A DNA stretch of 64,000 nt from Streptomyces lavendofoliae. GTDB lineage: Bacteria; Actinomycetota; Actinomycetes; Streptomycetales; Streptomycetaceae. The stretch is taken from the NCBI RefSeq assembly GCF_014649735.1, contig NZ_BMTP01000005.1, positions 248,001-312,000 of the forward strand, in the 5' to 3' direction. Positions 43,353 to 52,481 of the stretch are shown piece after piece (within the stretch, counting starts at the first letter, position 1; every line of letters begins with the position of its first letter). A program made the translations under genes and the position numbers. The notes under the pieces are model-generated. The model worked only from the letters and a program-made list of their open reading frames with translations. It searched no databases and was not told where the DNA came from.

Positions 43353-44981
43353 TCACGCGGGGCGGCCCGCGCGCAGCTCCAGCCGGGCGCCGGTGAAGGA
43401 CCCGCGGAAGCGGCGGTCGTGCGAGACCACGACGACCGCCCCCTCGTACGCCTCCAGCGCCGCCTCCAGCTCCTCGACCAGGCCGGGCGCCACGTGGTTC
43501 GTCGGCTCGTCCAGGACGAGGAGGCCGGCCGGACGCGTCACCAGGCGCGCCAGCTCCAGGCGCCGCCGCTGGCCCACCGACAGGGCGGCCACCGGGACCG
43601 CCAGGTCCTCCTCCCGGAACAGCCCGAGCCCCAGCAGCTCGGCCGCGTGGTCCTCGGGGACACCGCCGCGCCCCGCCGCGTACGCCGCCAGCAGCGGGCG
43701 GCGCGACGGGCGCGCGGGCAGCTCCTGCGGCAGGTAGCCCACCGGGACCGCCCGGCGCACGGTGCCCGCGTCGGGGCGCAGGTCACCGGCGATCACCCGC
43801 AGCAGGGTCGTCTTCCCGGCACCGTTCGGGCCGGTCACCAGCAGCCGGTCGCCCGCTCCCACGGTCAGCCCCGCCACCCGCAGCCGGTCGCCGACGACCA
43901 CGCCGTTCAGCTCCACGGCCGTGTCCGCCCCGCCCGATGCCACCAGCCGGGGCGCGAACCGCAACGGCTCCGGCGGCGCCGCGACCGGCTCCAGCCGCAG
44001 CCGCTCCAGCCGCTGCCGCGCGGCCCTGATCCGCCCGGACAGCTTCGCCTCGTGCGAGCGCCGGTGCTTGCCGAAGCCCTCGCGCGGGTCCCCGCCCGAG
44101 CCGGCGAGCCGCTGCCCGGCCGCCTCCACCTGGGCCTCCGCGTCCGCGAGGTCGGCCAGCCACGTCCGGTGGTCCAGCTCCCAGCGGCGGCGGGCGGCGG
44201 CCTTCGCGGTCCGGTAGCCGGCCCAGCCGTCGCCGTACCGGGTCACCGACCGGGTGTCCCGGTCGACCTCCAGGATCGCCGTCGCGACCGCCTCCAGAAA
44301 CGCCCGGTCGTGCGTCACGGCCAGCACCGTGCCCCGGTGCGCCCGCAGCCGCTGCTCCAGCCGGCCGACCGCCTGCCGGTCCAGGTGGTTGGTCGGTTCG
44401 TCGAGCAGCAGCAGCTCCGCGCCCGAGGCCAGGGCGCAGGCCAGGGCCAGTCGTGACCGCTCGCCGCCGGACAGCGTCCCGAGCCGCCGCGCCCGGCCGA
44501 TGTGACCGACGCCCAGCCCGTGCAGGGCCGCGTCGACCCGGGCGTCGGCCTGGTGACCGCCGCGTTCCTCGTACGCGCTCAGCAGCTCGCCGTACGCGGC
44601 CAGTTCGTCGGCCGAGGCGTCCCCGAGGGTCGCCTCGGCCGCCCGCAGCCGTCGCTCCATGTCCCGCAGGTCGGCGAGCGAGACGTCGACGGCGTCCCGC
44701 ACGGTCGCCGCCGGGTCGAGGTCGAGCGTCTGGGCGAGGTGGGCCACCCCGCCGGGGAAGCGGACGGTCACCTCGCCGTCGTCGGGGGCTTCCGTGCCCG
44801 CGAGCAGCTTCAGCAGGGTGGACTTTCCCGAGCCGTTCTCCCCGATGACCCCGACGCGCTCGCCGGGCCGGGCGGTGAAGGTGACGCCGTCGAGGACGGT
44901 CCTGTCGCCGTACGCCTTGGAGACGTCCTTGACGACGAGCTGGGAAGGGGTGTGAGAAGGGTGGTGGGCGCGATCGCGCAT
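43353..44981 (-). CDS. ABC-F ATPase (ribosome-associated, antibiotic-protection type)
   Basis: 542 aa, two ABC domains, no membrane segment. Domain 1: GENGSGKSTLL (Walker A), LSGGERSRLALA (signature), LLLDEPTNHLD (Walker B). A linker of about 80 residues at 240-325 (KAAARRRWELDHRTWLADL...RIRAARQRLERL) corresponds to the ribosome-probing arm. Domain 2: GPNGAGKTTLL, LSVGQRRRLELA, LVLDEPTNHVA. ABC-F proteins of this kind displace ribosome-targeting antibiotics such as macrolides and lincosamides. Start ATG 44981 with AGGGA upstream. A 70-base structured leader and a short upstream ORF precede it, so drug-induced attenuation is likely. Confidence 0.92.
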   Translation of the reverse strand: MRDRAHHPSHTPSQLVVKDVSKAYGDRTVLDGVTFTARPGERVGVIGENGSGKSTLLKLLAGTEAPDDGEVTVRFPGGVAHLAQTLDLDPAATVRDAVDVSLADLRDMERRLRAAEATLGDASADELAAYGELLSAYEERGGHQADARVDAALHGLGVGHIGRARRLGTLSGGERSRLALACALASGAELLLLDEPTNHLDRQAVGRLEQRLRAHRGTVLAVTHDRAFLEAVATAILEVDRDTRSVTRYGDGWAGYRTAKAAARRRWELDHRTWLADLADAEAQVEAAGQRLAGSGGDPREGFGKHRRSHEAKLSGRIRAARQRLERLRLEPVAAPPEPLRFAPRLVASGGADTAVELNGVVVGDRLRVAGLTVGAGDRLLVTGPNGAGKTTLLRVIAGDLRPDAGTVRRAVPVGYLPQELPARPSRRPLLAAYAAGRGGVPEDHAAELLGLGLFREEDLAVPVAALSVGQRRRLELARLVTRPAGLLVLDEPTNHVAPGLVEELEAALEAYEGAVVVVSHDRRFRGSFTGARLELRAGRPA

Positions 44982-45051
44982 GGTTCTTTCCCTGATGTCC
45001 GGGTTCGGGCAGGACGGGGCATGACAGGACGCCTACGCGTCCGCGCCCGGA
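44982..45051 (-). promoter_or_regulatory. Structured leader of the ABC-F gene (candidate attenuator)
   Basis: On the minus strand, GGACGC-GTAG-GCGTCC (45042-45027) can fold as a hairpin. Alternatively CGGGC plus GGACG (45049-45038) can pair with CGTCC plus GCCCG (45016-45006), which excludes the first fold. Outer TCCGGG/CCCGGA arms (45051-45046 with 45003-44998) add to it. Mutually exclusive folds directly after a short ORF are the hallmark of ribosome-controlled attenuation. Confidence 0.6.
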
Positions 45052-45078
45052 TCAGAGAAAGAAGTAGTACGCACCCAT
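45052..45078 (-). CDS. Leader peptide MGAYYFFL upstream of the ABC-F gene
   Basis: Eight codons and a TGA on the minus strand, ending 70 bases before the ABC-F start. The peptide MGAYYFFL is strikingly aromatic (Tyr-Tyr-Phe-Phe) and uses the rarer TTT and CTC codons amid high GC. A -10 TACCAT (45091-45086) ends seven bases before its ATG, so it would be the leaderless first ORF of the transcript. I infer a stalling peptide that controls the downstream resistance gene. Confidence 0.65.
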   Translation of the reverse strand: MGAYYFFL

Positions 45079-45085
45079 GGGATCG

Positions 45086-45091
45086 ATGGTA
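45086..45091 (-). promoter_or_regulatory. Promoter -10 for leader peptide and ABC-F gene
   Basis: TACCAT on the minus strand, seven bases before the leader-peptide ATG; a weak -35 (TGGAAC) lies 17 bases upstream. Confidence 0.5.
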
Positions 45092-45293
45092 GGGACTGGT
45101 CCGCCGCCGTTCCACCCGATTAACCGCCCGTCCGCCGGGGTGCCCACGCGCCCAGGGACGGGCCCGGCCCACGAGGGGGGCTTCCGGGAGGCCGGGGCCC
45201 CGGCCGTGAGGCCGACGGCGAAGCCCCACGGCCCGAGCCGCAGGCGGTACGCCGTCGTCCGCACGGGACGGCCGCGAACGGCCGCGGGACCGC

Positions 45294-45956
45294 TCAGCCG
45301 TCGGCCCTGGCGACGCCGATCGGGCAGGAGACGCCCGTACCGCCGATACCGCAGTAGCCGCCGGGGTTCTTGTCCAGGTACTGCTGGTGGTAGCCCTCGG
45401 CCGGGTAGAAGGGGCGGCCGTCGGCGGGGAGGATCTCGGTGGTGATCGTCCCGTAGCCGGAGCCGTTCAGCACCCGCTGGTAGGCGTCGCGCGAGGACTC
45501 GGCCGCCGCCGCCTGGTCGGGGGAGTGGGTGTAGAGCGCCGAGCGGTACTGCGTGCCCACGTCGTTGCCCTGGCGGAAGCCCTGCGTGGGGTCGTGCGAC
45601 TCCCAGAACAGCTTCAGGAGCGTGTCGTACGAGACCACGGACGGGTCGAAGACCACCCGGACGGCCTCCGTGTGGCCCGTCATGCCGGAGCAGACCTCCT
45701 CGTACGACGGGTTGAGCGTGTAACCGCCCTGGTAGCCGGCGAGGGTCGTCCACACGCCCTCGGTCTGCCAGAACTTCCGCTCCGCGCCCCAGAAGCAGCC
45801 CAGGGCGAAGTCCGCGACCTCCAGGCCGGCCGGGTAGGGACCCACAAGCGGGTTGCCGAGGACGGTGTGGCGGGAGGGCACGGTGAAGTCCGGCTCCGGC
45901 CGGCCGCGCAGGGCCTGGTCGGGAGTGGGAAGCACGGGGGTGCGGCCGAACAGCAT
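45294..45956 (-). CDS. msrA: Peptide-methionine (S)-S-oxide reductase
   Basis: Repairs oxidised methionine in proteins. 220 aa from ATG 45956, with GAAGGAG nine bases upstream. Catalytic Cys is in [13 protein letters not shown]; other conserved parts are VGYQGG-like [50 protein letters not shown] and [17 protein letters not shown], the last with a likely recycling Cys. It has an N-terminal extension of about 45 residues, usual for actinobacterial MsrA. Monocistronic by layout. Confidence 0.95.
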   Translation of the reverse strand: MLFGRTPVLPTPDQALRGRPEPDFTVPSRHTVLGNPLVGPYPAGLEVADFALGCFWGAERKFWQTEGVWTTLAGYQGGYTLNPSYEEVCSGMTGHTEAVRVVFDPSVVSYDTLLKLFWESHDPTQGFRQGNDVGTQYRSALYTHSPDQAAAAESSRDAYQRVLNGSGYGTITTEILPADGRPFYPAEGYHQQYLDKNPGGYCGIGGTGVSCPIGVARADG

Positions 45957-46129
45957 GACGGGGGTCTCCTTCGTACGGACGCGGCGGGGACGGCATCCGG
46001 ACAACGCCGCGGCGGGGAGCGGAATTCCGCCCCCCGCCGGGCCGTGACCCAGTGACCCCCACGCCCCCCGTGACCCCCGCGCCCCACATGTCGCCCCCGG
46101 GGCAGTGGCCAGTGCTCGGTGGCCGGTGC

Positions 46130-47239
46130 TCAGTGGGGGAGCGTCGCCGGGCTGCCGCCGTTCGCCTCGTACCCCGCGACGGCGAGCGCCCGGTGGATCG
46201 CGTACTCCGCCGCCGGGTCCTCGCTCAGCGTCCACGGCAGCGCGCCGACGTGGCCGTCCACGTGGACCAGCTGGTGCATGGCCTCCGACCAGCGCTCCGC
46301 CCGCACCAGGAAGTGGATCAGCAGATGGCGCACGTGTGCCAGCATCGGGTCGTCCGGGCGGGCCGAGTGCACCGCGTACAGGGCGCCCTCCATGGCCTTC
46401 GACACCACCTCGGTGCCGTAGAAGTCCCGCACCAGGGCCACCTCCGGCAGGTGCTCGAAGACCGCGAACAGCGGCAGCGCGGCGAGCAGCGAGCCCTGCG
46501 GGGCGCGCGCCGCGGCCGCCGTCGCGAACCGGTCCGCGTCCTTCCGCGACCCGTGCCACTTCTCGCACCAGTAGTGCAGCGCCGCCAGGTGCGCCCCCAT
46601 GTGCTGCGGCGCCCTGTCGATGATCTTCGCCCACACCTGGTCGAACTGCTCGTGGGTGAACCCCAGGCCCCGCGCCACGGCCAGCTCGGTGATGTACGGG
46701 ACCGGGTCTCCGGGCGCCAGCAGGGCGGCCTCCGCGCAGACCGCGCGCGCCTCCTCCAGGATGATCCGGAAGTCGTCGGTGCCCGCGGAGGACGAGCGCC
46801 ACGCCTGCTGCACCAGGAACTCGGCGTGCACCTCGGCGCCCCCCGGGTCCTTCGGCTTCTCGGCCCGCCAGGCCCGCAGCCACGCCCCGCCCGTCCCCGG
46901 CTGCCGGGCCAGCTCCAGCGACGCGGCGCCGGCGAACGCCTGCACCCGCTGCCAGCGCACCTCGCCGTCCTTCGCGGTGCCCGCCAGCAACTGCGACGCG
47001 GCCCGCCAGTCCTGGGTGCTCTGCACCACGTCCAGCACGTCCAGGAGGTCCTGGTCCGGCCCCGGCATGCGCACGTCCAGCTCCTCCTGGAGCACGAAGC
47101 CGTACGCGCTCGGGTCGGCCGCGTCCGGCGAACCGGGCGCCACCAGGCGAATGCCGCCGCCCGCGCGGCGGCGCAGCAGCCACGGCACCACGATCACGCC
47201 GATCAGACCCACCGCGAACAGGAACACGAGAATCTCCAT
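46130..47239 (-). CDS. Membrane-anchored helical-repeat protein, unknown function
   Basis: 369 aa. One N-terminal transmembrane helix ([20 protein letters not shown]) followed by RRR, so the bulk is probably cytosolic. The rest is alpha-helical and TPR-like ([73 protein letters not shown]). No enzyme motif. Divergent from metB; a -10-like GACAAT ends six bases before its ATG. Confidence 0.8.
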   Translation of the reverse strand: MEILVFLFAVGLIGVIVVPWLLRRRAGGGIRLVAPGSPDAADPSAYGFVLQEELDVRMPGPDQDLLDVLDVVQSTQDWRAASQLLAGTAKDGEVRWQRVQAFAGAASLELARQPGTGGAWLRAWRAEKPKDPGGAEVHAEFLVQQAWRSSSAGTDDFRIILEEARAVCAEAALLAPGDPVPYITELAVARGLGFTHEQFDQVWAKIIDRAPQHMGAHLAALHYWCEKWHGSRKDADRFATAAAARAPQGSLLAALPLFAVFEHLPEVALVRDFYGTEVVSKAMEGALYAVHSARPDDPMLAHVRHLLIHFLVRAERWSEAMHQLVHVDGHVGALPWTLSEDPAAEYAIHRALAVAGYEANGGSPATLPH

Positions 47240-47285
47240 GACGCCATTGTCCCGGACGCGCCCGGTGCGTTCGGCCGCCCGCGAC

Positions 47286-47299
47286 TACGCTCGGGACCC
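47286..47299 (+). promoter_or_regulatory. metB promoter -10, leaderless type
   Basis: TACGCT (47286-47291), eight bases, ATG 47300; no Shine-Dalgarno and no SAM riboswitch-like leader. Confidence 0.55.
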
Positions 47300-48454
47300 A
47301 TGAGCGACCAGCACACCCACCAGAACTTCGAGACCCGCGCCATCCACGCGGGCAACACCGCCGACCCGCTGACCGGCGCGGTCGTCCCGCCCATCTACCA
47401 GGTGTCCACCTACAAGCAGGACGGTGTGGGCGGCCTGCGCGGCGGTTACGAGTACAGCCGCAGCGCGAATCCCACGCGTACCGCCCTGGAGGAGAACCTC
47501 GCGGCGCTGGAGGGCGGCCGGCGCGGCCTGGCCTTCGCCTCGGGTCTCGCCGCCGAGGACTGCCTGCTGCGCACGCTGCTGGCCCCCGGCGACCACGTGG
47601 TCATCCCCAACGACGCGTACGGCGGCACCTTCCGCCTGTTCGCGAAGGTCGTCGCCCGGTGGGGCGTGGAGTGGTCGGTCGCCGACACCTCCGACCCGGC
47701 GGCCGTACGGGACGCGATCACCGACCGGACGAAGGCCATCTGGGTCGAGACGCCGTCGAACCCCCTGCTCGGCATCACCGACATCGCGGCCCTCGCGGAC
47801 GTCGCCCGCACGGCGGGCGTCCGGCTCGTCGTCGACAACACCTTCGCCAGCCCCTACCTCCAGCAGCCGCTGGCGCTCGGCGCGGATGTCGTCGTGCACT
47901 CGCTGACCAAGTACATGGGCGGCCACTCCGACGTCGTCGGCGGGGCGCTGGTGACGGCCGACGCGGCGCTCGGCGAGGAACTGGCGTACCACCAGAACGC
48001 GATGGGCGCGGTCGCCGGACCGTTCGACTCGTGGATCGTGCTGCGTGGCATCAAGACGCTGGCCGTGCGCATGGACCGGCACAGCGAGAACGCCACCCGC
48101 GTGGCCGAGATGCTCCAGCAGCACCCCAAGGTCACCCAGGTCCTCTACCCGGGTCTGCCCGAGCACCCGGGGCACGAGGTCGCCGCCAAGCAGATGCGGA
48201 GCTTCGGCGGCATGATCTCCTTCCGGGTCCAGGGCGGCGAGGAGGCGGCGGTCGAGGTCTGCAACCGCGCGAAGCTCTTCACGCTGGGCGAGTCCCTGGG
48301 CGGCGTCGAGTCGCTCATCGAGCACCCGGGGCGGATGACGCACGCCAGCGTCGCCGGCTCCCTGCTGGAGGTCCCGGCGGACCTGGTGCGGCTGTCGGTC
48401 GGCATCGAGAACGTGGACGACCTGCTGGAGGACCTGCGCCAGGCGCTGGCCTGA
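47300..48454 (+). CDS. metB: Cystathionine gamma-synthase
   Basis: PLP enzyme joining an acyl-homoserine and cysteine to cystathionine in methionine synthesis; it may also act as a gamma-lyase. 384 aa. Signatures: [35 protein letters not shown] (PLP-phosphate contacts), [49 protein letters not shown] with the PLP Lys in SLTKY, and [20 protein letters not shown]. No SAM-responsive leader is seen. Confidence 0.93.
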   Translation: MSDQHTHQNFETRAIHAGNTADPLTGAVVPPIYQVSTYKQDGVGGLRGGYEYSRSANPTRTALEENLAALEGGRRGLAFASGLAAEDCLLRTLLAPGDHVVIPNDAYGGTFRLFAKVVARWGVEWSVADTSDPAAVRDAITDRTKAIWVETPSNPLLGITDIAALADVARTAGVRLVVDNTFASPYLQQPLALGADVVVHSLTKYMGGHSDVVGGALVTADAALGEELAYHQNAMGAVAGPFDSWIVLRGIKTLAVRMDRHSENATRVAEMLQQHPKVTQVLYPGLPEHPGHEVAAKQMRSFGGMISFRVQGGEEAAVEVCNRAKLFTLGESLGGVESLIEHPGRMTHASVAGSLLEVPADLVRLSVGIENVDDLLEDLRQALA

Positions 48455-48483
48455 GGTCCTCCCGCCGGGCGCGGCCGGACACG

Positions 48484-48738
48484 TCACCAGCCCAGGAACG
48501 GTGGCGTGACCCCGGCCGGCGGGGTGTGCCATGGCTCCGCGACCGACGCCCACACCGCGAACGCGACCGCCGACGCCGTGAGCAGCAGCCACAGCAGGCG
48601 GCGCAGCAACCGGGCGCGGTGCAGCGCGCGCGTGCCGCGGTCGAGGGCGCGCGGCAGCAGGTCCGGCGGGACCTGGCCGCGCGGCGGGGCGTCCAGCATG
48701 CGCCGGACCTCGTCCTCCTTGCGGTCGTAGGCGCTCAT
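48484..48738 (-). CDS. Small membrane protein coupled to a sigma-like gene
   Basis: 84 aa. N-terminal half is charged and cytosolic (YDRKEDEVRRMLDAPPRGQVPPDLLPRAL), followed by RRLLWLLLTASAVAFAVWASV as one transmembrane helix and a short outer tail. Its ATG overlaps the stop of the sigma-like gene by four bases, the layout of a sigma/anti-sigma pair, but it is too short to show an anti-sigma domain. A zinc HxxxCxxC motif is absent. Confidence 0.75.
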   Translation of the reverse strand: MSAYDRKEDEVRRMLDAPPRGQVPPDLLPRALDRGTRALHRARLLRRLLWLLLTASAVAFAVWASVAEPWHTPPAGVTPPFLGW

Positions 48739-49397
48739 GGCGCGCCCCGCGTTTCCGGCGCCTGGCCGGCCCCGGGCGGCCGGCCCCTCCCGGGCGGGTG
48801 GTCCGGTCCTGGCGTGTGACCCCTCCCGGGGGCGGGCCGTACGGCGGTTGCCGTCCCGGGTGCCGCTCCGGGCGCGTCCCCGCGCGTGCCGGGCACCACG
48901 TGTGGTGCCCCGGCGGCCTCCCGTGTCCCGGGCACCCGCCCCGTCCCGTGCGTCCCGCGCAGGACACTCACCGCGCGCGTGCAGGTCGCCCGGACGCGTT
49001 CCGCGGGCAGCCCGAGCAGCGCGGCCGTCTGCTCCTCGGCGACACCCTCGTACAGGCGCAGGACGACCACCAGCCGTTCCAGCGGGGTCAGCCGGGACAG
49101 GACGCCGCCCCGGGGGCGGTGGAAGCGCCAGGCGGCGCGGGCGAACCGGCCGGCCAGCTCACGGCGGGTGAGGTCGTACGGGTCCTCCCCGCGCAGCCGG
49201 TCCCAACGGGCGTACGTGGTCCCCAGCGCGGCGGTCAGCAGCGCCTGGGCGCGCGGGGCGCGGCCCGGCGGCTCGGTCGTCAGGAGCGTGGCGGCGTGCA
49301 GCAGCCTGCCCGCCGCGCCCGCGACGTACGCCTCGAAGTTCCGCTCCCGGGCGCCGGGGGGCCGCGCCATGGCCTGGGGCCGCCGCTGCTCTCGCAC
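48735..49397 (-). CDS. SigE-like ECF sigma-factor-related protein with low-complexity tail
   Basis: 220 aa (GTG 49397; ATG 49370 possible). Region 2-like part FEAYVAGAAGRLLHAATLLTTEPPGRAPRAQALLTAALGTTYARW is weak, but region 4 is recognisable (LTPLERLVVVLRLYEGVAEEQTAALLGLPAERVRATCTRAVSVLR). The final 70 residues are Pro/Gly/Arg-rich repeats. The weak region 2 raises the possibility that it is not an active sigma factor. Coupled to the 84-residue membrane protein. Confidence 0.75.
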   Translation of the reverse strand: MREQRRPQAMARPPGARERNFEAYVAGAAGRLLHAATLLTTEPPGRAPRAQALLTAALGTTYARWDRLRGEDPYDLTRRELAGRFARAAWRFHRPRGGVLSRLTPLERLVVVLRLYEGVAEEQTAALLGLPAERVRATCTRAVSVLRGTHGTGRVPGTREAAGAPHVVPGTRGDAPGAAPGTATAVRPAPGRGHTPGPDHPPGRGRPPGAGQAPETRGAP

Positions 49398-49429
49398 GTC
49401 CTCATATCAGGCCAGGCGCCCGGCGCGGG

Positions 49430-49960
49430 TCAAGAGGCGGGAGTCGTCTCCGTGTCCCGTTCGGTCTCCCGCTCCACCGGCGGCAGGCCGGCCTGGCGGG
49501 CGGAGAGCGCGGAGTTGAAGCGGGTCAGCAGGGTGCAGAACGACTCGCGTTCGGCCTCGGTCCAGCCGTCCGTCACCTGCGCCATCAGCTCGCGCCGCGA
49601 GGAGCGGACCTCCTCCAGGCGGGCCTGGCCCCGAGGCGACAGCTGGAGCACGACGGCGCGGCCGTCCTCCGGGTGCGAGGTCCGCTTGACCAGGCCGGTG
49701 TCGACCAGCGGCGCGACCTGGCGGGTGACGGTGGACGAGTCGATGCCCATGCCCGCCGCCAGCGCCTTGACGCCCATCGGGCCTTCCTGGTCGAGGCGGT
49801 TGAGGAGCAGGTAGGCGGCGCGGTCCATCGAGTTGCGGAGCTGGCCGGTGCCGCCGAGGCGGGTCTGCTCGGCCCGGCGGGCGAAGACGGCCACCTGGTG
49901 CTGGAGGGCATCGAGGAGACCGGGGTCGAGATCAGTCGTCATGTCCTGAGATGTGGGCAT
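49430..49960 (-). CDS. MarR-family transcriptional regulator
   Basis: 176 aa. Winged helix at about 50-115 (YLLLNRLDQEGPMGVKALAAGMGIDSSTVTRQVAPLVDTGLVKRTSHPEDGRAVVLQLSPRGQARL, with the wing DGRA). Dimerisation helices flank it. Start ATG 49960; ATG 49942 is too near its ribosome site. It is divergent from ilvA with a 113-bp gap, but such regulators more often control exporters, and an ABC exporter lies 1.5 kb away. Confidence 0.9.
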   Translation of the reverse strand: MPTSQDMTTDLDPGLLDALQHQVAVFARRAEQTRLGGTGQLRNSMDRAAYLLLNRLDQEGPMGVKALAAGMGIDSSTVTRQVAPLVDTGLVKRTSHPEDGRAVVLQLSPRGQARLEEVRSSRRELMAQVTDGWTEAERESFCTLLTRFNSALSARQAGLPPVERETERDTETTPAS

Positions 49961-50073
49961 GGCTCGGGGCTCTCTCGTGCGGTGGTGGTCGGTTGGTGGG
50001 GGACAGAGTACGCGGACCCGCGCGCCTTGGTACCGGCGCTGCGCAAACGTGATGAGCTGCGAGACTTGGCGTC

Positions 50074-51303
50074 ATGAGCTTCGGTACGCCATACCCCTCA
50101 CACCCCCTGATCCTCGACGACGTCCGCGGGGCGCAGAAGATGCTCTCCGGCGTCGCCAGGGTGACCCCCATGGAGGGCAGCCGGTACCTGTCGCGGCTGG
50201 TGGGCTCGCCGGTCCACTTCAAGTGCGAGAACCTCCAGCGGACCGGGTCGTTCAAGCTGCGGGGCGCGTACGTGCGGATCTCCGGCCTGCGCCCGGAGGA
50301 GCGGGCGGCCGGGGTCGTCGCGGCGTCGGCCGGCAACCACGCGCAGGGCGTCGCCCTGGCCTCGTCGCTCCAGGGCGTGCGGTCCACGGTGTTCATGCCC
50401 GTGGGGGCTCCGCTGCCGAAGGTGGCGGCGACGCGGGAGTACGGGGCGGAGGTGCGGCTGCACGGGCACGTGGTGGACGAGACGCTGGCGGCGGCGCAGG
50501 AGTACGCGCACGACACCGGAGCGGTGTTCATCCACCCCTTCGACCACCGGGACGTCATCGCCGGTCAGGGCACGGTGGGGCTGGAGATCCTGGAGCAGTG
50601 CCCCGAGGTGCGGACGATCGTGGTCGGCATCGGCGGCGGCGGGCTGGCGGCGGGCATCGCGGTGGCGGTCAAGGCGCTGCGGCCGGACGTGAAGGTGATC
50701 GGCGTACAGGCGGAGGCGGCGGCCGCGTACCCGCCGTCGCTGGCGGCCGGCCATCCGCTCGGCATCGACACCTCGCCCACGATGGCGGACGGCATCCACG
50801 TCGGGCGGCCCGGGGACGTGCCGTTCGCGATCGTGCGGGAGCTGGTCGACGAGGTGCGCACGGTCACCGAGGACCAGCTGTCGTCGGCGCTGCTGCTGTG
50901 CCTGGAGCGGGCCAAGCTGGTGGTGGAGCCGGCCGGGGCGAGCCCGGTGGCGGCCCTGCTGGGAGCGCCGGAGACGTTCGGCGGGCCGGTGGTGGCGGTG
51001 CTGTCGGGCGGGAACGTCGACCCGCTGCTGATGCAGCGCATCCTGCGGCACGGGATGGCGGCGGCCGGCCGCTACCTGAGCCTGCGGCTGCGGCTGACGG
51101 ACCGCCCGGGCGCGCTGGCGACCCTGCTGGCCGTCCTGTCGGTTGCGGACGCGAACGTACTGGACGTGGGCCACGTCCGTACGGACCCGCGGCTCGGCCT
51201 GACGGAGGTGGAGGTGGAGCTGCACCTGGAGACCAAGGGGCCGGAGCACTGCGAGCAGGTCGCCTCCGCCCTGCGGGAGGCGGGCTACACGGTGATGCCC
51301 TGA
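50074..51303 (+). CDS. ilvA: Threonine ammonia-lyase with C-terminal ACT domain
   Basis: Deaminates threonine to 2-oxobutyrate. 409 aa. PLP lysine in RTGSFKLRGAY, glycine loop SAGNHAQGVA, second phosphate loop VVGIGGGGLAAG, and serine-type C-terminal VAVLSGGNVDP. One ACT domain (SLRLRLTDRPGALATLLAVLSVADANVLDV) suggests effector control. Length fits the short, biosynthetic or catabolic type of actinobacteria. Its ATG is seven bases after GAGACT and has no Shine-Dalgarno. Confidence 0.93.
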   Translation: MSFGTPYPSHPLILDDVRGAQKMLSGVARVTPMEGSRYLSRLVGSPVHFKCENLQRTGSFKLRGAYVRISGLRPEERAAGVVAASAGNHAQGVALASSLQGVRSTVFMPVGAPLPKVAATREYGAEVRLHGHVVDETLAAAQEYAHDTGAVFIHPFDHRDVIAGQGTVGLEILEQCPEVRTIVVGIGGGGLAAGIAVAVKALRPDVKVIGVQAEAAAAYPPSLAAGHPLGIDTSPTMADGIHVGRPGDVPFAIVRELVDEVRTVTEDQLSSALLLCLERAKLVVEPAGASPVAALLGAPETFGGPVVAVLSGGNVDPLLMQRILRHGMAAAGRYLSLRLRLTDRPGALATLLAVLSVADANVLDVGHVRTDPRLGLTEVEVELHLETKGPEHCEQVASALREAGYTVMP

Positions 51304-51392
51304 GGCACCGCGACGCCCCGGCCGTCCTGCCGGGGGAACGGCGGAGTGCCGCGCCGTGGCGCGTCCCGGTCCGTGGCGCCGGTCACATAAAT

Positions 51393-51413
51393 GCCGGGCG
51401 GGTTCCGTCCGGC
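51393..51413 (+). promoter_or_regulatory. Inverted repeat upstream of the ABC exporter operon
   Basis: GCCGGGCGG / CCGTCCGGC (eight of nine complementary) with a 3-nt spacer, about 45 bases before the ATPase gene and just upstream of -10-like TAGGCT. Candidate operator. Confidence 0.45.
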
Positions 51414-51458
51414 GTCCCTAGGCTTTGGGTAGCGTCACCCATCAACGGGAGAACCCAC

Positions 51459-52481
51459 ATGCCAGGCGCAATTCACGCCGAAGGTCTGGTCAAGACCTTC
51501 GGCGACGTACGGGCTCTGGACGGCGTGGACCTCGATGTCCCCGAGGGGACGGTCCTGGGGCTGCTCGGCCCCAACGGTGCCGGAAAGACCACCGCCGTAC
51601 GCGTCCTCACCACATTGCTCAAGCCCGACAGCGGCAGGGCGGTCGTCGCGGGGCTGGACGTCCTGAAACACCCCAACGAGGTCCGCCGTGCCATCGGGCT
51701 CTCCGGACAGTTCGCCGCCGTCGACGAGTACCTCACCGGCCGCGAGAACCTGCACATGGTCGGCCAGCTCTACCAGATGACGAGCAAGGCCGCGCGGATA
51801 CGCGCGGGCGAGCTGCTGGAGCGGTTCAACCTCGCCGAGGCCGCCGACCGCCCCGCCAAGACCTACTCCGGCGGCATGCGCCGCCGGCTCGACCTCGCCG
51901 CCGCGCTCGTGGTGTCGCCGCCCGTGATGTTCATGGACGAGCCGACCACCGGGCTCGACCCGCGCAACCGGCAGCAGCTGTGGGACGTCATCCAGGAACT
52001 CGTCGCCGGCGGCACGACCCTGCTGCTGACCACCCAGTACCTGGAGGAGGCCGACCACCTGGCGCACGACATCTGCGTGGTCGACCACGGCAGGGTCATC
52101 GCCCGCGGCACCTCCGACCAGCTGAAGGTCCGCACCGGCGGCGAGCGCGTCGAGGTGGTCGTCCACCGGCCCGACGAGATCGTCCCGGCCCGTGCCGTCC
52201 TCGCCGGTTTCGGCAAGGGCGAGGTCGCCGTCGAGACGCACACCCGCAGGCTGACCGTCCCGGTCACCGGCGGCGCCAAGCTGCTCGCCGAGGTCATCCG
52301 CGAGCTGGACGCCCGGGGCGTCGAGATCGACGACATCGGGCTGCGCCGCCCCACCCTGGACGACGTGTTCATCTCGCTGACCGGCCACACCGCCGAGCTG
52401 GCCGGGGAACGCGCAGGCGGCGCGGCCGGCGAGGGCGACGGGACGGCCGGAGAGCCGGCCGGAGAGGAGGCCGCGAAGTGA
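51459..52481 (+). CDS. ABC exporter ATPase (DrrA-like)
   Basis: 340 aa. Walker A GLLGPNGAGKTTAVR, Q loop GLSGQFAAVDEYLTG, signature YSGGMRRRLDLAAALV, Walker B MFMDEPTTGLDP, switch His in LLLTTQYLEEADHL. The C-terminal 95 residues form the DrrA-type extension (VEVVVHRPDEIVPAR...RRPTLDDVFISLTGHTAE) plus a Gly/Glu-rich tail. It belongs to the daunorubicin-resistance exporter family, so drugs or lipids are plausible substrates. Stop overlaps the permease start by four bases. Confidence 0.93.
   Translation: MPGAIHAEGLVKTFGDVRALDGVDLDVPEGTVLGLLGPNGAGKTTAVRVLTTLLKPDSGRAVVAGLDVLKHPNEVRRAIGLSGQFAAVDEYLTGRENLHMVGQLYQMTSKAARIRAGELLERFNLAEAADRPAKTYSGGMRRRLDLAAALVVSPPVMFMDEPTTGLDPRNRQQLWDVIQELVAGGTTLLLTTQYLEEADHLAHDICVVDHGRVIARGTSDQLKVRTGGERVEVVVHRPDEIVPARAVLAGFGKGEVAVETHTRRLTVPVTGGAKLLAEVIRELDARGVEIDDIGLRRPTLDDVFISLTGHTAELAGERAGGAAGEGDGTAGEPAGEEAAK

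Noticed and set aside
46052..47299. N-terminal extension of metB upstream of 47300
   Set aside because: It is the shadow of the minus-strand membrane protein gene; MetB homology begins at [19 protein letters not shown].
47240..47299. SAM riboswitch or S-box upstream of metB
   Set aside because: Only 60 bases separate the divergent starts and the metB transcript appears leaderless, leaving no room for a riboswitch.
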